9,337 nt of DNA from an uncultured Eggerthellaceae bacterium. Its GTDB lineage: Bacteria; Actinomycetota; Coriobacteriia; Coriobacteriales; Eggerthellaceae. Position 1 is the first letter of the stretch; the number at the start of each line of letters is the position of its first letter. The notes below the pieces were generated by a model. The model saw nothing but the letters and a program-made list of their open reading frames with translations, made no database searches and was not told where the DNA came from. Shown here in pieces: positions 1-8,300 of this stretch. A program made the position numbers and the translations under genes. The DNA lies in assembly GCA_946626265.1 (NCBI GenBank), contig CAMOUE010000077.1:1-9337 (forward strand), given 5' to 3'.

Positions 1-1
1 T

Positions 2-181
2 TCCTCGGGTGGTCATGGCGGCAGCTCCGGGAGCGCGCCGGGCAAGCCGGGCGGCTCGCATGGGTCGAGCTCAAGCGCAAGTGCGGCGCCGAGCGGCAGC
101 AGTGCGTCAAGCGACGGCGGCGCGTCGGGTGGCGGCGGCGCGTCGGGTGGCGGCGAGAGCACTTCCTCCGCGGGCGCGTAA
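2..181 (+). CDS. 3' end of a gene with a Ser/Gly/Ala-rich C-terminal tail, 5' part outside window
   Basis: This frame is open from the window edge and ends at TAA 179-181, giving 59 visible residues made almost only of Ser, Gly and Ala, with a few Pro, His, Lys, Asp and Glu. It includes a short duplication, GASGGG, near residues 46-57 of the visible part. Codons end mostly in G or C, as expected for a coding frame here, while the overlapping +1 frame reads as an Ala/Arg-rich shadow. A low-complexity tail like this is common at the C-terminus of secreted or membrane-anchored proteins of high-GC Gram-positives (for example penicillin-binding proteins or cell-wall proteins), but no domain is visible, so no function is assigned. 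The gene is convergent with the downstream regulator, and the palindromes after it may end its transcript. The frame is supported by composition and stop position only. Confidence 0.55.
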   Translation, partial: SSGGHGGSSGSAPGKPGGSHGSSSSASAAPSGSSASSDGGASGGGGASGGGESTSSAGA

Positions 182-252
182 CGATCCGATGCCGGCGCCA
201 CCATGTGCTAGGCGCCGGCGTTCGCAAGAGAAGTATCTACCCGGAGATTTTC

Positions 253-329
253 AAAAGTGTACATATTTTCTGATTTGCCAAATGCCGACCTGGGGATATT
301 CGGCGCAGAAGAAAAATATGTACACTTTT
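253..329. repeat. 17-bp perfect inverted repeat with nested hairpin in a convergent intergenic gap
   Basis: AAAAGTGTACATATTTT at 253-269 is the exact reverse complement of 313-329. The 43-nt centre holds a smaller stem, GCCGA 284-288 with TCGGC 300-304, so the whole could fold as a stem within a stem. A run of T at 326-331 follows the right arm. It could act as a terminator for the plus-strand gene ending at 181, but the long AT-rich arms and structured centre are unlike an ordinary GC-stem terminator and look more like a small REP/MITE-type element. Its boundaries and family are not known to me. No open frame of note lies inside. Confidence 0.6.
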
Positions 330-356
330 TTCTAAAGAAGTCACCTGAGTTACAAG

Positions 357-395
357 AAAATGTGTAAAAAGGGTCTGACCCTTTTTACACATTTT
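357..395. terminator. 39-bp palindrome with GGGTCTGACCC core, likely bidirectional terminator or REP-like repeat
   Basis: Arms 357-375 and 377-395 are perfect 19-bp reverse complements around a single central T at 376. The inner part is TGTGTAAAAAGGGTC and the outer part is AAAA/TTTT. Read on either strand it gives a stem ending in a T-rich stretch, so it could end transcription of both converging genes. The right arm supplies the last three codons and the TAA stop (385-387) of the minus-strand regulator gene. With only one unpaired base an RNA hairpin must open several pairs to form a loop, so a DNA-level role (repeat element, protein site, cruciform) is also possible. Confidence 0.6.
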
Positions 396-1941
396 TGGAG
401 TAGGCGGCGCGCAGCTCCTGGCGGTTCTTGCAGGAGGTCTTCTTGAGCAGGTTGCGGACGTGGAACTTGACGGTGCTCTCGGTCACGAAGAGCTCGGCGG
501 CGATCTCGGCGTTCGTGCGCTCGACCAGGACGAGGCGCAGCACCTCGCGTTCGCGCGACGAGAGGTCGAAGCGCGTGGAAAACTCCTCGAACGCGAGCTG
601 GCTGTCCTTGGCAGGCGCGGTCGCGGCCGCAGGTGCGCCGGCTACAGGCTGATACAGCTCGTTGAACAGGCGGAAGAACGCGAACATGGTGCCTACGAAC
701 GCCAGCGCGGCGATGGCGACGAGCACGACCGTGCTCTGGCCGACGACCATGTTCACGCCGGTTCCGAGCGCATCGCCCAGGCGCCCGAACAAAAGCCCGA
801 ATGCCGCGAGATGCCACTTTCCGCTGCGTGCGGCCATGTCGGCGAACAGCACGATGCGAAACACCGAGAAGAACCCGTAGAAGAAGTAGTCGATCGCCCA
901 GAGTACCAAGCCCGAAATCGGCTCGCCCGACAGAGCAAGCAGAACGAAGGGCGTCACGAGGGCGGCAGCGCAGCAGATGGCACCGTATTTGCGGCTCTGG
1001 TCAGCCACGATGCCGGCAATCACGAGCCCCGTCGCATAGAACAGGCGTGAGAATTCCACGCTGATGCCGGCCTCGATGTCGGCGGAAGGGAAGCTGAAGC
1101 CGAGGTTTTTCACCAAGCTCATCATGAGCACGGTGGCGCAGGCGAGCACGATGAGTTTCAGGTCGAAGGAATGGGCGACCTCGCTCGCGCTCGGGCTCGG
1201 CGAAACCCCGGGGCGGTTGGAGACGGCGGCTGGAATCGTGCGACCAGCGCGCGAAGCTCCAAGGCCGTCGCGCGAAGCTTCAAGCTCGGCGTCCGAAACC
1301 TCGCCGATGGCGGCGCCTTCCGCAGGAAAGCTTTGCGCCCTCGCGAACACGATTCCGATGGCGGCGAGCGACAAGACGCCGCATACGGGGATGCCCGTCA
1401 AGAAGGGGAGCGGCCCCTCGATCGTCGAGAGCAGCCAGGTCAGCGTGATGGAGCAGGCATAACCGACGCCGAAGACGATCCCACGGCGTTCTTCCGCAAC
1501 GCAGTACGCTAGCTGGGTCAGATAGCAGGCCGCAATTACGCCGCACGCGAGTCCCATTAAGTACCCGAACGCGAGCGTCCCGCCAAGCGACGTGCTCGCA
1601 ATCGCGGGCACTGCACACGCGAAATGGATGATGAGCGCGGAGATGAAAATGCGGCTGTCGCGCACGATCATGCGCGGTTGACGGCGCATGACGAGGGCCG
1701 CGATGCAAATGCCTATCGCTTGGCACGCGTAGCCGCCGATCATCGTGAACCCGTCGGCTTGCGCGGGCGGGACGAACTCCATGATGTGGTAGAGCCAATC
1801 CATCCACGTTGCCGTCGTCAGCGTGAAGCACGTGAACACGAGCAGGCCCACGAAGGCGGCGCTGCGCCATGCGGGGACATGAGCGCCGTGCGGGCGAAGG
1901 GTCGTTTCCGTCTCAGCGATATGTGTCGTATTCTCCGCCAT
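385..1941 (-). CDS. 12-TM MFS-like LuxR family transcriptional regulator
   Basis: This is a membrane-embedded transcription regulator of 518 residues from the chosen ATG. About twelve hydrophobic helices in two groups of six can be picked out. They are separated by a roughly 60-residue Ser/Pro/Ala-rich hydrophilic loop (near residues 218-273 when counted from the upstream GTG at 1977). A linker rich in Ala and Pro leads to a C-terminal LuxR/NarL-type helix-turn-helix encoded at about 402-570. That domain shows the family signature: SSREREVL, then AEIAAELFVTESTVKFHVRNLLKK. No phosphoacceptor or autoinducer-binding domain is present, so the membrane part is presumed to be the sensor. Such MFS-LuxR fusions are numerous in Eggerthellaceae, and some control neighbouring genes; the ligand here is unknown. 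A GTG at 1977 would add 12 residues (MSCSRVFYYTLH), but the hydrophobic extension looks unlikely and its Shine-Dalgarno is weak. The ATG has none, but a -10-like box sits just upstream. It is divergent from the surface protein gene. Confidence 0.9.
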   Translation of the reverse strand: MAENTTHIAETETTLRPHGAHVPAWRSAAFVGLLVFTCFTLTTATWMDWLYHIMEFVPPAQADGFTMIGGYACQAIGICIAALVMRRQPRMIVRDSRIFISALIIHFACAVPAIASTSLGGTLAFGYLMGLACGVIAACYLTQLAYCVAEERRGIVFGVGYACSITLTWLLSTIEGPLPFLTGIPVCGVLSLAAIGIVFARAQSFPAEGAAIGEVSDAELEASRDGLGASRAGRTIPAAVSNRPGVSPSPSASEVAHSFDLKLIVLACATVLMMSLVKNLGFSFPSADIEAGISVEFSRLFYATGLVIAGIVADQSRKYGAICCAAALVTPFVLLALSGEPISGLVLWAIDYFFYGFFSVFRIVLFADMAARSGKWHLAAFGLLFGRLGDALGTGVNMVVGQSTVVLVAIAALAFVGTMFAFFRLFNELYQPVAGAPAAATAPAKDSQLAFEEFSTRFDLSSREREVLRLVLVERTNAEIAAELFVTESTVKFHVRNLLKKTSCKNRQELRAAYSKNV

Positions 1942-1947
1942 GTGCAA

Positions 1948-1953
1948 AGTGTA
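1948..1953 (-). promoter_or_regulatory. Possible -10 box for a leaderless regulator transcript
   Basis: On the minus strand TACACT (pattern TAnnnT) is followed by six bases, TTGCAC, and then the ATG at 1941. A -10 box at this distance would place the transcript start on the A of the ATG, which fits the missing Shine-Dalgarno there. No convincing -35 box is seen at the usual distance, so this rests on one hexamer and its spacing. Confidence 0.3.
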
Positions 1954-1990
1954 GTAAAAAACGCGCGAACACGACACCTATCCGTGCGCC

Positions 1991-2030
1991 TAGTCGGCGG
2001 GTTGGCGCCGACCTAGCCCAAAACTAGCCC
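1991..2030. promoter_or_regulatory. Operator-like repeats upstream of the regulator gene
   Basis: An imperfect inverted repeat is formed by TAGTCGGCG (1991-1999) and CGCCGACCTA (2006-2015), differing by one extra base. Overlapping it, CTAGCCC occurs twice as a direct repeat at 2013-2019 and 2024-2030, 11 bp apart and so on the same face of the helix. The position, about 50-90 bp upstream of the regulator's ATG and between divergent genes, suits autoregulation by the LuxR-type protein. That role is inferred; no binding consensus is known to me for this subfamily. Confidence 0.35.
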
Positions 2031-2050
2031 TCGAAAACGGCTGTCTGACC

Positions 2051-2096
2051 TTGAATGCCGCTGTTGCAGGCTCAATTTTAAATGTTTACTTAACAA
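2051..2096 (+). promoter_or_regulatory. AT-rich promoter-like region for the surface protein gene
   Basis: Bases 2071-2096 form a sharply AT-rich block (including TTTTAAATGTTTACTTAA) in a GC-rich setting, about 115-140 bp upstream of the surface protein start. Possible -35 hexamers TTGAAT (2051-2056) and TTGCAG (2064-2069) precede it, but no good TATAAT match lies at 16-18 bp from either. The exact elements therefore cannot be assigned. If transcription starts here, the mRNA leader carries both hairpins described at 2103-2177. Confidence 0.3.
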
Positions 2097-2102
2097 CGTG
2101 AG

Positions 2103-2177
2103 AATGTGACAGCGTGGCAGGGCTACGTGCCCTGCCACACCCCGTACTAATGTGACAGGGCTACGTGCCCTGCCACA
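2103..2177. repeat. Two near-identical hairpin units (REP-like) in the 5' leader of the surface gene
   Basis: Unit 1 (2103-2139) and unit 2 (2149-2177) share AATGTGACAG followed by GGCTACGTGCCCTGCCACA; unit 1 carries eight extra bases, CGTGGCAG (2113-2120), between them. Unit 1 folds as a perfect 10-bp stem, GTGGCAGGGC (2114-2123) with 2129-2138, around loop TACGT. Unit 2 folds as an 11-bp stem, 2151-2161 with 2167-2177, with one A-C mismatch and the same loop. Neither stem is followed by a T-run, so intrinsic termination is unlikely. They look like copies of a dispersed palindromic repeat or a paired protein or RNA site; which one cannot be told from one locus. Confidence 0.65.
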
Positions 2178-2199
2178 TTGCGCCCCCCGCTCAGAGATC

Positions 2200-2204
2200 G
2201 GAGG
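2200..2204 (+). promoter_or_regulatory. Shine-Dalgarno for the surface protein gene
   Basis: GGAGG sits five bases before the ATG at 2210. It decides the start. The overlapping ATG at 2205 lies directly against this box and opens only a 24-codon frame, whereas 2210 opens the long frame with a signal peptide. Confidence 0.8.
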
Positions 2205-2209
2205 ATGCC

Positions 2210-2326
2210 ATGCGAGCGATTCGAAAGCATGATAGTCGAAGGAAACCGTTGGCGCACCGATTCCTGTGCGTGGCGATGAGCGTGGTCCTCGCGCTCGGCA
2301 TGACACCGGGGCTCGCGCTTGCGGCC
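2210..2326 (+). other. Signal peptide of the surface protein
   Basis: Residues 1-39 show a long basic N-region (R2, R5, K6, R10, R11, K12, R17), a hydrophobic core from about residue 18 to 31 (FLCVAMSVVLALGM lies across it), a Pro-Gly break at 33-34, and an Ala-rich end LALAA before Glu40. Cleavage after Ala38 or Ala39 by signal peptidase I is likely. No lipobox cysteine follows, and the paired Arg residues at 10-11 do not make a full twin-arginine motif. Confidence 0.85.
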
Positions 2327-5300
2327 GAGGGCGGCGGCGACGGCACGCCGGCAGGCGTGGATCTCGTGGCGGGCAGCGCGCAGCTCGGCGGGACGAACGA
2401 GCCTGCGGGTTCCACGCGCAACGGCAACGAGCCCGAGGGCGACGAGCATGACTATGCCGGCACGCAGTTCAGGTGGACCGACGAGACCGCAAAGATTGAA
2501 TACACCTGCTATGTGACCAGCCCCAAAGATCAAGATGCGACGGCCGCCCTGTACTGGATCAGCTATGTTGGCGACGACAGCAGCCGCTACGCCGAACCCG
2601 TAACGCTCGAGTACGGTGAGCTCGACGTCGAGATCCCATCCAGCATCGACGGCTATTCGATCACAGAGCTCGGAAGCACGGACTACGGCACCTACGACTA
2701 CCTCATGTACGATCTCGAGGTTGGCAGCATCACCGTCCCCGCAACGGTCAACAAGGTGAACCGAATCTACCCGGATTACTGCCTTCGCGAAATCATCTTC
2801 GATCCCGCTTGCCAGGTGACCGAAATCCCCGACAATTTCATCGCCAAATACTACCTTGAGACGGACGCTTCGCTCGAGCGCGTGGTTCTGCCAGATAGCG
2901 TGGAGCGCATCGGCGCCCATGCCTTCAGGAGAAACGTCAACCTCGCGAGCGTCAACATGCCCGCGAATCTCAAGACCATCGGCGATTACGCTTTCGCGTC
3001 GACCAGTCTGAACGCGATAAACCTGCCCGAAGGGCTCGAGACGATCGGCGAGGGCTCTTTCTGCTCGGATCCCGCCGCATCCGAGGTGACCGCCACCTCC
3101 CTCGACATCCCCGACAGCGTGAAGACCATCGGCGATTACGCCTTTGCCAATGCGGGCGGGCAAGGTTGGGATAAGAAGACGGGCGTGTATGGGGTTGACG
3201 ACAGTCTCGGCACTCAGCCCTCGTCTCTCACGTCCATCACGCTGGGATCGGGCCTCGCGCATATCGGCGCGTATGCCTTCGCCAATTCTCAGATCACGAA
3301 CCTCGTCCTGCCGTCTTCGCTCGAAGAAATCGGAAACGGCGCTTTCGATAGCAGTTCACAGCTTCAAACCGTCATATGGGACGATCTCGACGCAGCCAAG
3401 CTGACATCCATTGGCAGCAATGCCTTCGATTACTCCCCACAGCTGCGAAGCTTCGAGATGCCGGTGAGCGTCACCGAAATCGGAGATTACGCCTTCAGTG
3501 GATGTGAAGCCTTGCGCGATATCTCGTTGCCACCTGGTCTCGTGAGCTTGGGCGAATATGCTTTCATCAATTGCTCGTCGCTGGAAACCGTGAGCATTCC
3601 CGGGACACTCGAGGATTTCGGGAAAGGCGCCTTCGAGCGCTGTACTGCACTCGACGACCTCACTCTCAGCGAAGGACTCGAGACGATCGGCCGGTTCGCG
3701 TTCGTGGAATGCAGCAGTCTCAAGAAAGTGACGATTCCCCGCAGCGTAAGACTCATCGACCAGCATGCCTTCGGCGACTGGAGCGTGAAATACGGTGGCA
3801 ATTATATCGATAGCCTGAAAGGCGCCGGCATCGAGGAGCTCAACATCCTGGGCGGAAGCGTTCCGCTCTCCATCGGCGCGGCTGCCTTCGCGGGATGCGT
3901 GAGCCTCAACGGCAAGACGATCACGTTGCCCAAGCGCGTGAGCAAGTTGGGCGGCGGCTCGTTCGTGTTCATCCAGGATGCCACGTTCGTCATCGAGAAT
4001 CCCAACATCGAGGTTTACGACAGTGAGGCGGACAGCTCGGTAGATATCCTCGATGCGGTGCACTATTACCTTGCGGCTCTGACCTCGGAGCTCACGCTTC
4101 CGATCTCGCAGCGCGACTTCGCCCTCATCTACAGCGACGATCCTGTCGAAGAAGAGGAAGAGGATGGTTCCATCTATTACATCGTCAATGCCCCCGACCC
4201 GTGGGCGAGCGATGACTATTTCGACGTGCAGAAGTTCCTCCCCAAGCCCAACGGCTCGGTCGTGCGCTATCCCAACACGCTTACGCGCGAGACATCGCCT
4301 ACGTTCTGGGGCTATCTTCTGATAAACGAATACGACGAAAACAACTACGACAACAGTTTCCGGCCGACTTTCGAAGCGGCGGAGATAACCCCTTCGGAAG
4401 AGGAGGAAGATCCCGTCGTAGACGTAGAAGGCGCGGGTCGGCTCGAAGTGACCACGAAGGGCAGCACGGGTATCACGGCCAACATATGCGTCTTCGATGC
4501 GGACGGCAATCTGGCGGCGAGCGCCCAGGCCCTGAACCGCTACGCGCTCATCACGGGGCTCGAGCCCGGCGCCTATACCGTCGTGGCATTCTCGAAGAAC
4601 GGCTACTTCTCCACGGTGGGCAGTCTGGACGGCTTCGCAGCCCTCGGCATCGACGCGAGCCAGTACGTTCGGGCGAGCGCGATGATCGTGGCGGGGGAGG
4701 ACACCCAGCTCGAGCTGACCGTGCCCAAGATGACCGCCGCTTCCGCCAACTTGGTGCAAAGCTCGAGCGTGGCCATTTCCAAGCAGCAGACCTACAAGGA
4801 CCAAGAGTTCTTCGCGACCGTGAACTTCCGCATGGAGTCCGGCAAGACGGCGAGCGCACTCAAGGTGAAGCTGCCGGAAGGCCTTGCACTCACGTCGGTC
4901 TCGTCGGCGAAGAAGAGCTACGGCACGAGCGGCTACGACGCTGCCACGCGCACGCTCACCGTCCCGCTCGATAGCGCCGACGCGCAGACCGGGCGCATCT
5001 ACGTGGGCCTCAAGGCCACCGAAACCGGTCGCCACGTGGTGAGCGCCTCGGTCGTCTCGGATGGCACGACCGTGCCCGTCGGCGACGCCGCCACCACGGT
5101 GCGGGCGCTTTCGCTCGACCTTCCCACAGAGCCCGTCCAGGGCAAGGCTTTCACCGCCACGGTTCACGCGGCTCCCAACACCGAGGTCACGCTGCAGGTT
5201 GCGGACATGACGGAGACCGTGACCACCAACAAGGCGGGCAACGCGCAGACGAGCTTCGACCTCTCGGACGTGGAAACGACGCTCAGCTACACGATCGTCG

Positions 5301-8300
5301 TCGCCAGCGTGGACGACGACGGCACGACTATTTCCGAAACGGGCATGGTCGAGTTCGAGGCCACGCAGACCAGCATCGCGACGCTCGAGGACTTCACCTT
5401 CATCCATGCGGGCAAGCAATACTACATCGTGCGTGCGGGGCACACGCAGCCGCCGTCGAAGTACTATACCTACATCGCCAACGGCAAGGAGACCAACAAA
5501 TACTGGACCTTCACCGCGACCTACGAGAGCGCGATGCCGCTCAAGGTCGGCGGCGCTGCATCGCAGGTCATCCAGACCAGCTATTGCACGGTGCGCGTGC
5601 AGATGCTCGATGGCAGCTCGCGTTTCGTGAAGCTGCCGATCATCTCGTCCGTGGAGCAAGATGACGGGACCTACCTCAACACGTTTGCGGGCACGCTCTA
5701 CCTGGAGCAGGCGGGCGACCACGTGTTCCCGACTTCGCTCGTGCCCTGCGCCTTCGACGTGGCGCTCCATACGGCGCTCGACAGCGACGAGGTCGAGCGC
5801 ACGCAGGCCGACATCGACGTGCTGCGAAATCAGCTTTTCGAGCCCCTGCCGCATTGGAAAGCCGTGCGTCTGCCGGACAGGGCCGACGAAATCTTCGGCG
5901 ACGAAGCCGAAGAGGATGCGACGGGCCAGGCCGTCTTGCCGTGGGAGAGTGACGAAGACTACTCCTGGGTCTTCTTCTATCAGGCTTACTGGGAGGAAGT
6001 GCTGGAGAGCTACGAGGACGCCGTCGATAAGGGCTGGATTAGCCAAGAGGAATTCGAGCAGGTGCAAACGGCCGTCGATCAGGGCGAAAACCTCGTTGGC
6101 AAGGCTGGCGAAGCTCTCGACTTCGTGACCGGCGCCGAGAAGCCGATGGCGGAGTGCGACGACTTCTCTGATTGGTTCATCAATACCTACGACCTCGAGG
6201 ACGGCTTGCCCTTCGACTCCGACCAGCTCGCCAACGACGGTTGGGATGTGACGCCGGACGGCAACGCGGGCAGCGCGAACGCCGGCGGCACTGCCGGCGG
6301 GACGCCGACCGATGGGATCATGGGCACGAACTACACCGAGCCGAGCAATGTTGCGACCAAGACGACCTATGGGAACGATGGCAGCGTCCAAAGCGTGCAG
6401 TACCGCGATTCCAACGGCAACGGCGCCACCATACCGGTGGGAAAGGCGCTCGCCAATTTCGACGTCAAGATGACCGACGGCGGATCGGATTGGGGCGACA
6501 TCACCAACGACGTCCTGCAGGCCGGCCTCATCGACTACAACACGACGAAGGCGGCAGTCCTCGCTGCCGACTACGAGATTTACAAGAACCTGCCAGACGG
6601 TTCGGCAGCGAAGCGTGCTTTCGACAAGTATTGCGCTTCCAGGTTCCTGCAACATGGCGAGAAGCCCATCAAGGGCGCGAGCTGGCTGCTGACCTTCCGC
6701 AATCGCGCGAAGCAGAGCAAGGAGCTGGCCAACCACTATGAAAACGCCGCCGAGGCACGCGGCAACGTCGAGAACCTCGAGATCCGCCTGAACTATCTGC
6801 GCATGCACAATCTCGTCGGCACGCCTTGCTGGAAGGCGCTCGTGAACGAACGCGACTGGGCCATCATCGCGGCGGACGGCCTTACAACGCATCGGGACTG
6901 GAGTGAGTACGACATCATCCGCGGCGTGACCTTCGACGTCTTGGGTCTCGTGGGCGACAAGGCCGGCCCGGTGGGAAGCGCGGCGGTCTATGCCGGCGAC
7001 AAGATCACGGGGAAAGCCGTTTCCTACAACATGGACTCCAACAAGCGCGTGCTCGATCCGGCGCTGAAGAAGCTCAACGAGGCGCATTTGAAGCGCTTGG
7101 AAGACTGCGGCGAAGACAAGCCCGGCGATGCGCCCAACGTGGTGCCGCCCATCCTCGACCCGTCGGGCGTCGTGTACGAGGCGTTTCCCGCCAATCTGCT
7201 TGCGGGCGTGACGGCGACGGTGTTTGCGGTGGAAGAGGGCGTGGTTGCAGACGAGCCGTGGGTCGCCGGGGATTACGACCAGGAAAACCCGCAGGTCACC
7301 GGTTCTGAGGGCTTCTTTGGTTGGGACGTGCCGCAGGGCGCTTGGCAAGTCAAGTTTGCCAAGGACGGCTACGAGTCGGTTTCGACCGATCCTCTGCAGG
7401 TCCCGCCGCCGCAGGTGGGGTTGGAGGTCGGCATGATTGCCACCGCAGCGCCCGAGGTCGAGAGCGCGACGGCCGACGCCCGGACGCTCGAGGTCGCCTT
7501 CAACCAGTACATGGATGCGGGTGACGATACGCTTGCCGATGCGGTTGTGAAGGTCAATGGCGCGGCTGTGGCTGCGAGCGATTTGAGCTGGAAAGATGTT
7601 GTTGATGCTACGACCGGGCAATTCTCCAAGGCGCTGGTCGTTCCCGTGCCCGCCGGCACCAAGGCGGGCGATACGCTGAGCGTGAGCGTTTCCGGCGTGA
7701 AGAACTACGCGGGCAAGGTGCTTGCGTCGACGTACGCGGCGAACGTTTCGGTGGCGCCGCGGCCTGCCAGGCTCGACTTCAACTTCGAGGACACCATCAG
7801 CCTGCAGGTGGGCACGAGTCGCCCGACGAGCGTGCGCGTGTACGATGCGGACGGCAGCCTCATGGAGGGCGTGCGCCTCACGGCGTCGCTCGACAACGGC
7901 ATGTTCGCCAGCGTGGACGATGCGGATGCGGTGACCGACGAGGAAGGCGTCGCAAAGCTGCAGCTCGAGGCGCTCATGCCCGGCATGAGCGAGCTGACCG
8001 TGCAGGTGGAAGGCACTGCGCTCAGCGGTACCATCAACTTGCTGACCACGGCCGAGGCCAACAAGGCTGCACGGCCCACCATCCGCTTCGTTGACAGGGA
8101 GACTGACGAGACAGTCAAGACCATCGGCGAAGGCGCGCCGAACGAGAACACGGTGTACATCAACAGGCCGACGGACATGTATGTCGAGTCTGCCACCGAG
8201 GGCGCGACCATCTACTACACGCTCGATGGCAGCTGCCCGTGCCAGAACACGGCTGGGCGCGCTGCCAACGCCAACGGCACCTCCTTCACTTTAGATGGCG

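Noticed and set aside
9..335. 108-codon plus-strand ORF starting at base 9
   Set aside because: It begins as an Ala/Arg-rich shadow of the Ser/Gly tail frame and then runs through the intergenic inverted repeat to a stop inside it; no start signal is seen.
460..1050. 196-codon plus-strand ORF over the regulator gene
   Set aside because: It is antisense to the 3' half of the membrane regulator, including its helix-turn-helix. The composition is charged and shadow-like, with no domain.
2103..2177. CRISPR array or riboswitch
   Set aside because: Only two units are present with about 10 bases between them, so there are no spacers of CRISPR length. The two simple stems do not match any riboswitch fold I know.
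2205..2279. Short frame from the ATG at 2205 overlapping the surface gene start
   Set aside because: It directly abuts the GGAGG box, leaving no spacing for initiation, encodes only 24 residues and has no recognisable feature.
2210..2326. Twin-arginine signal peptide from R10-R11
   Set aside because: The residues around the Arg pair do not match the S/T-R-R-x-F-L-K pattern; an ordinary Sec signal fits better.
2147..3262. 371-codon minus-strand ORF
   Set aside because: It is in the same antisense register as the longer shadow, overlaps the signal peptide and LRR coding region, and has no motifs.
5387..5640. Internal thioester-type adhesin domain suggested by Cys and Gln residues near YCTVRVQM
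   Set aside because: The spacing and flanking motifs of known thioester domains (Cys near the start with a later conserved Gln motif) are not seen.
3356..7621. 1421-codon minus-strand ORF as a real gene
   Set aside because: It lies wholly antisense, in codon register, to the surface protein. Its translation is Arg/His/Val-rich with no recognisable domain, and its length follows from the rarity of TTA, CTA and TCA codons in the sense gene.
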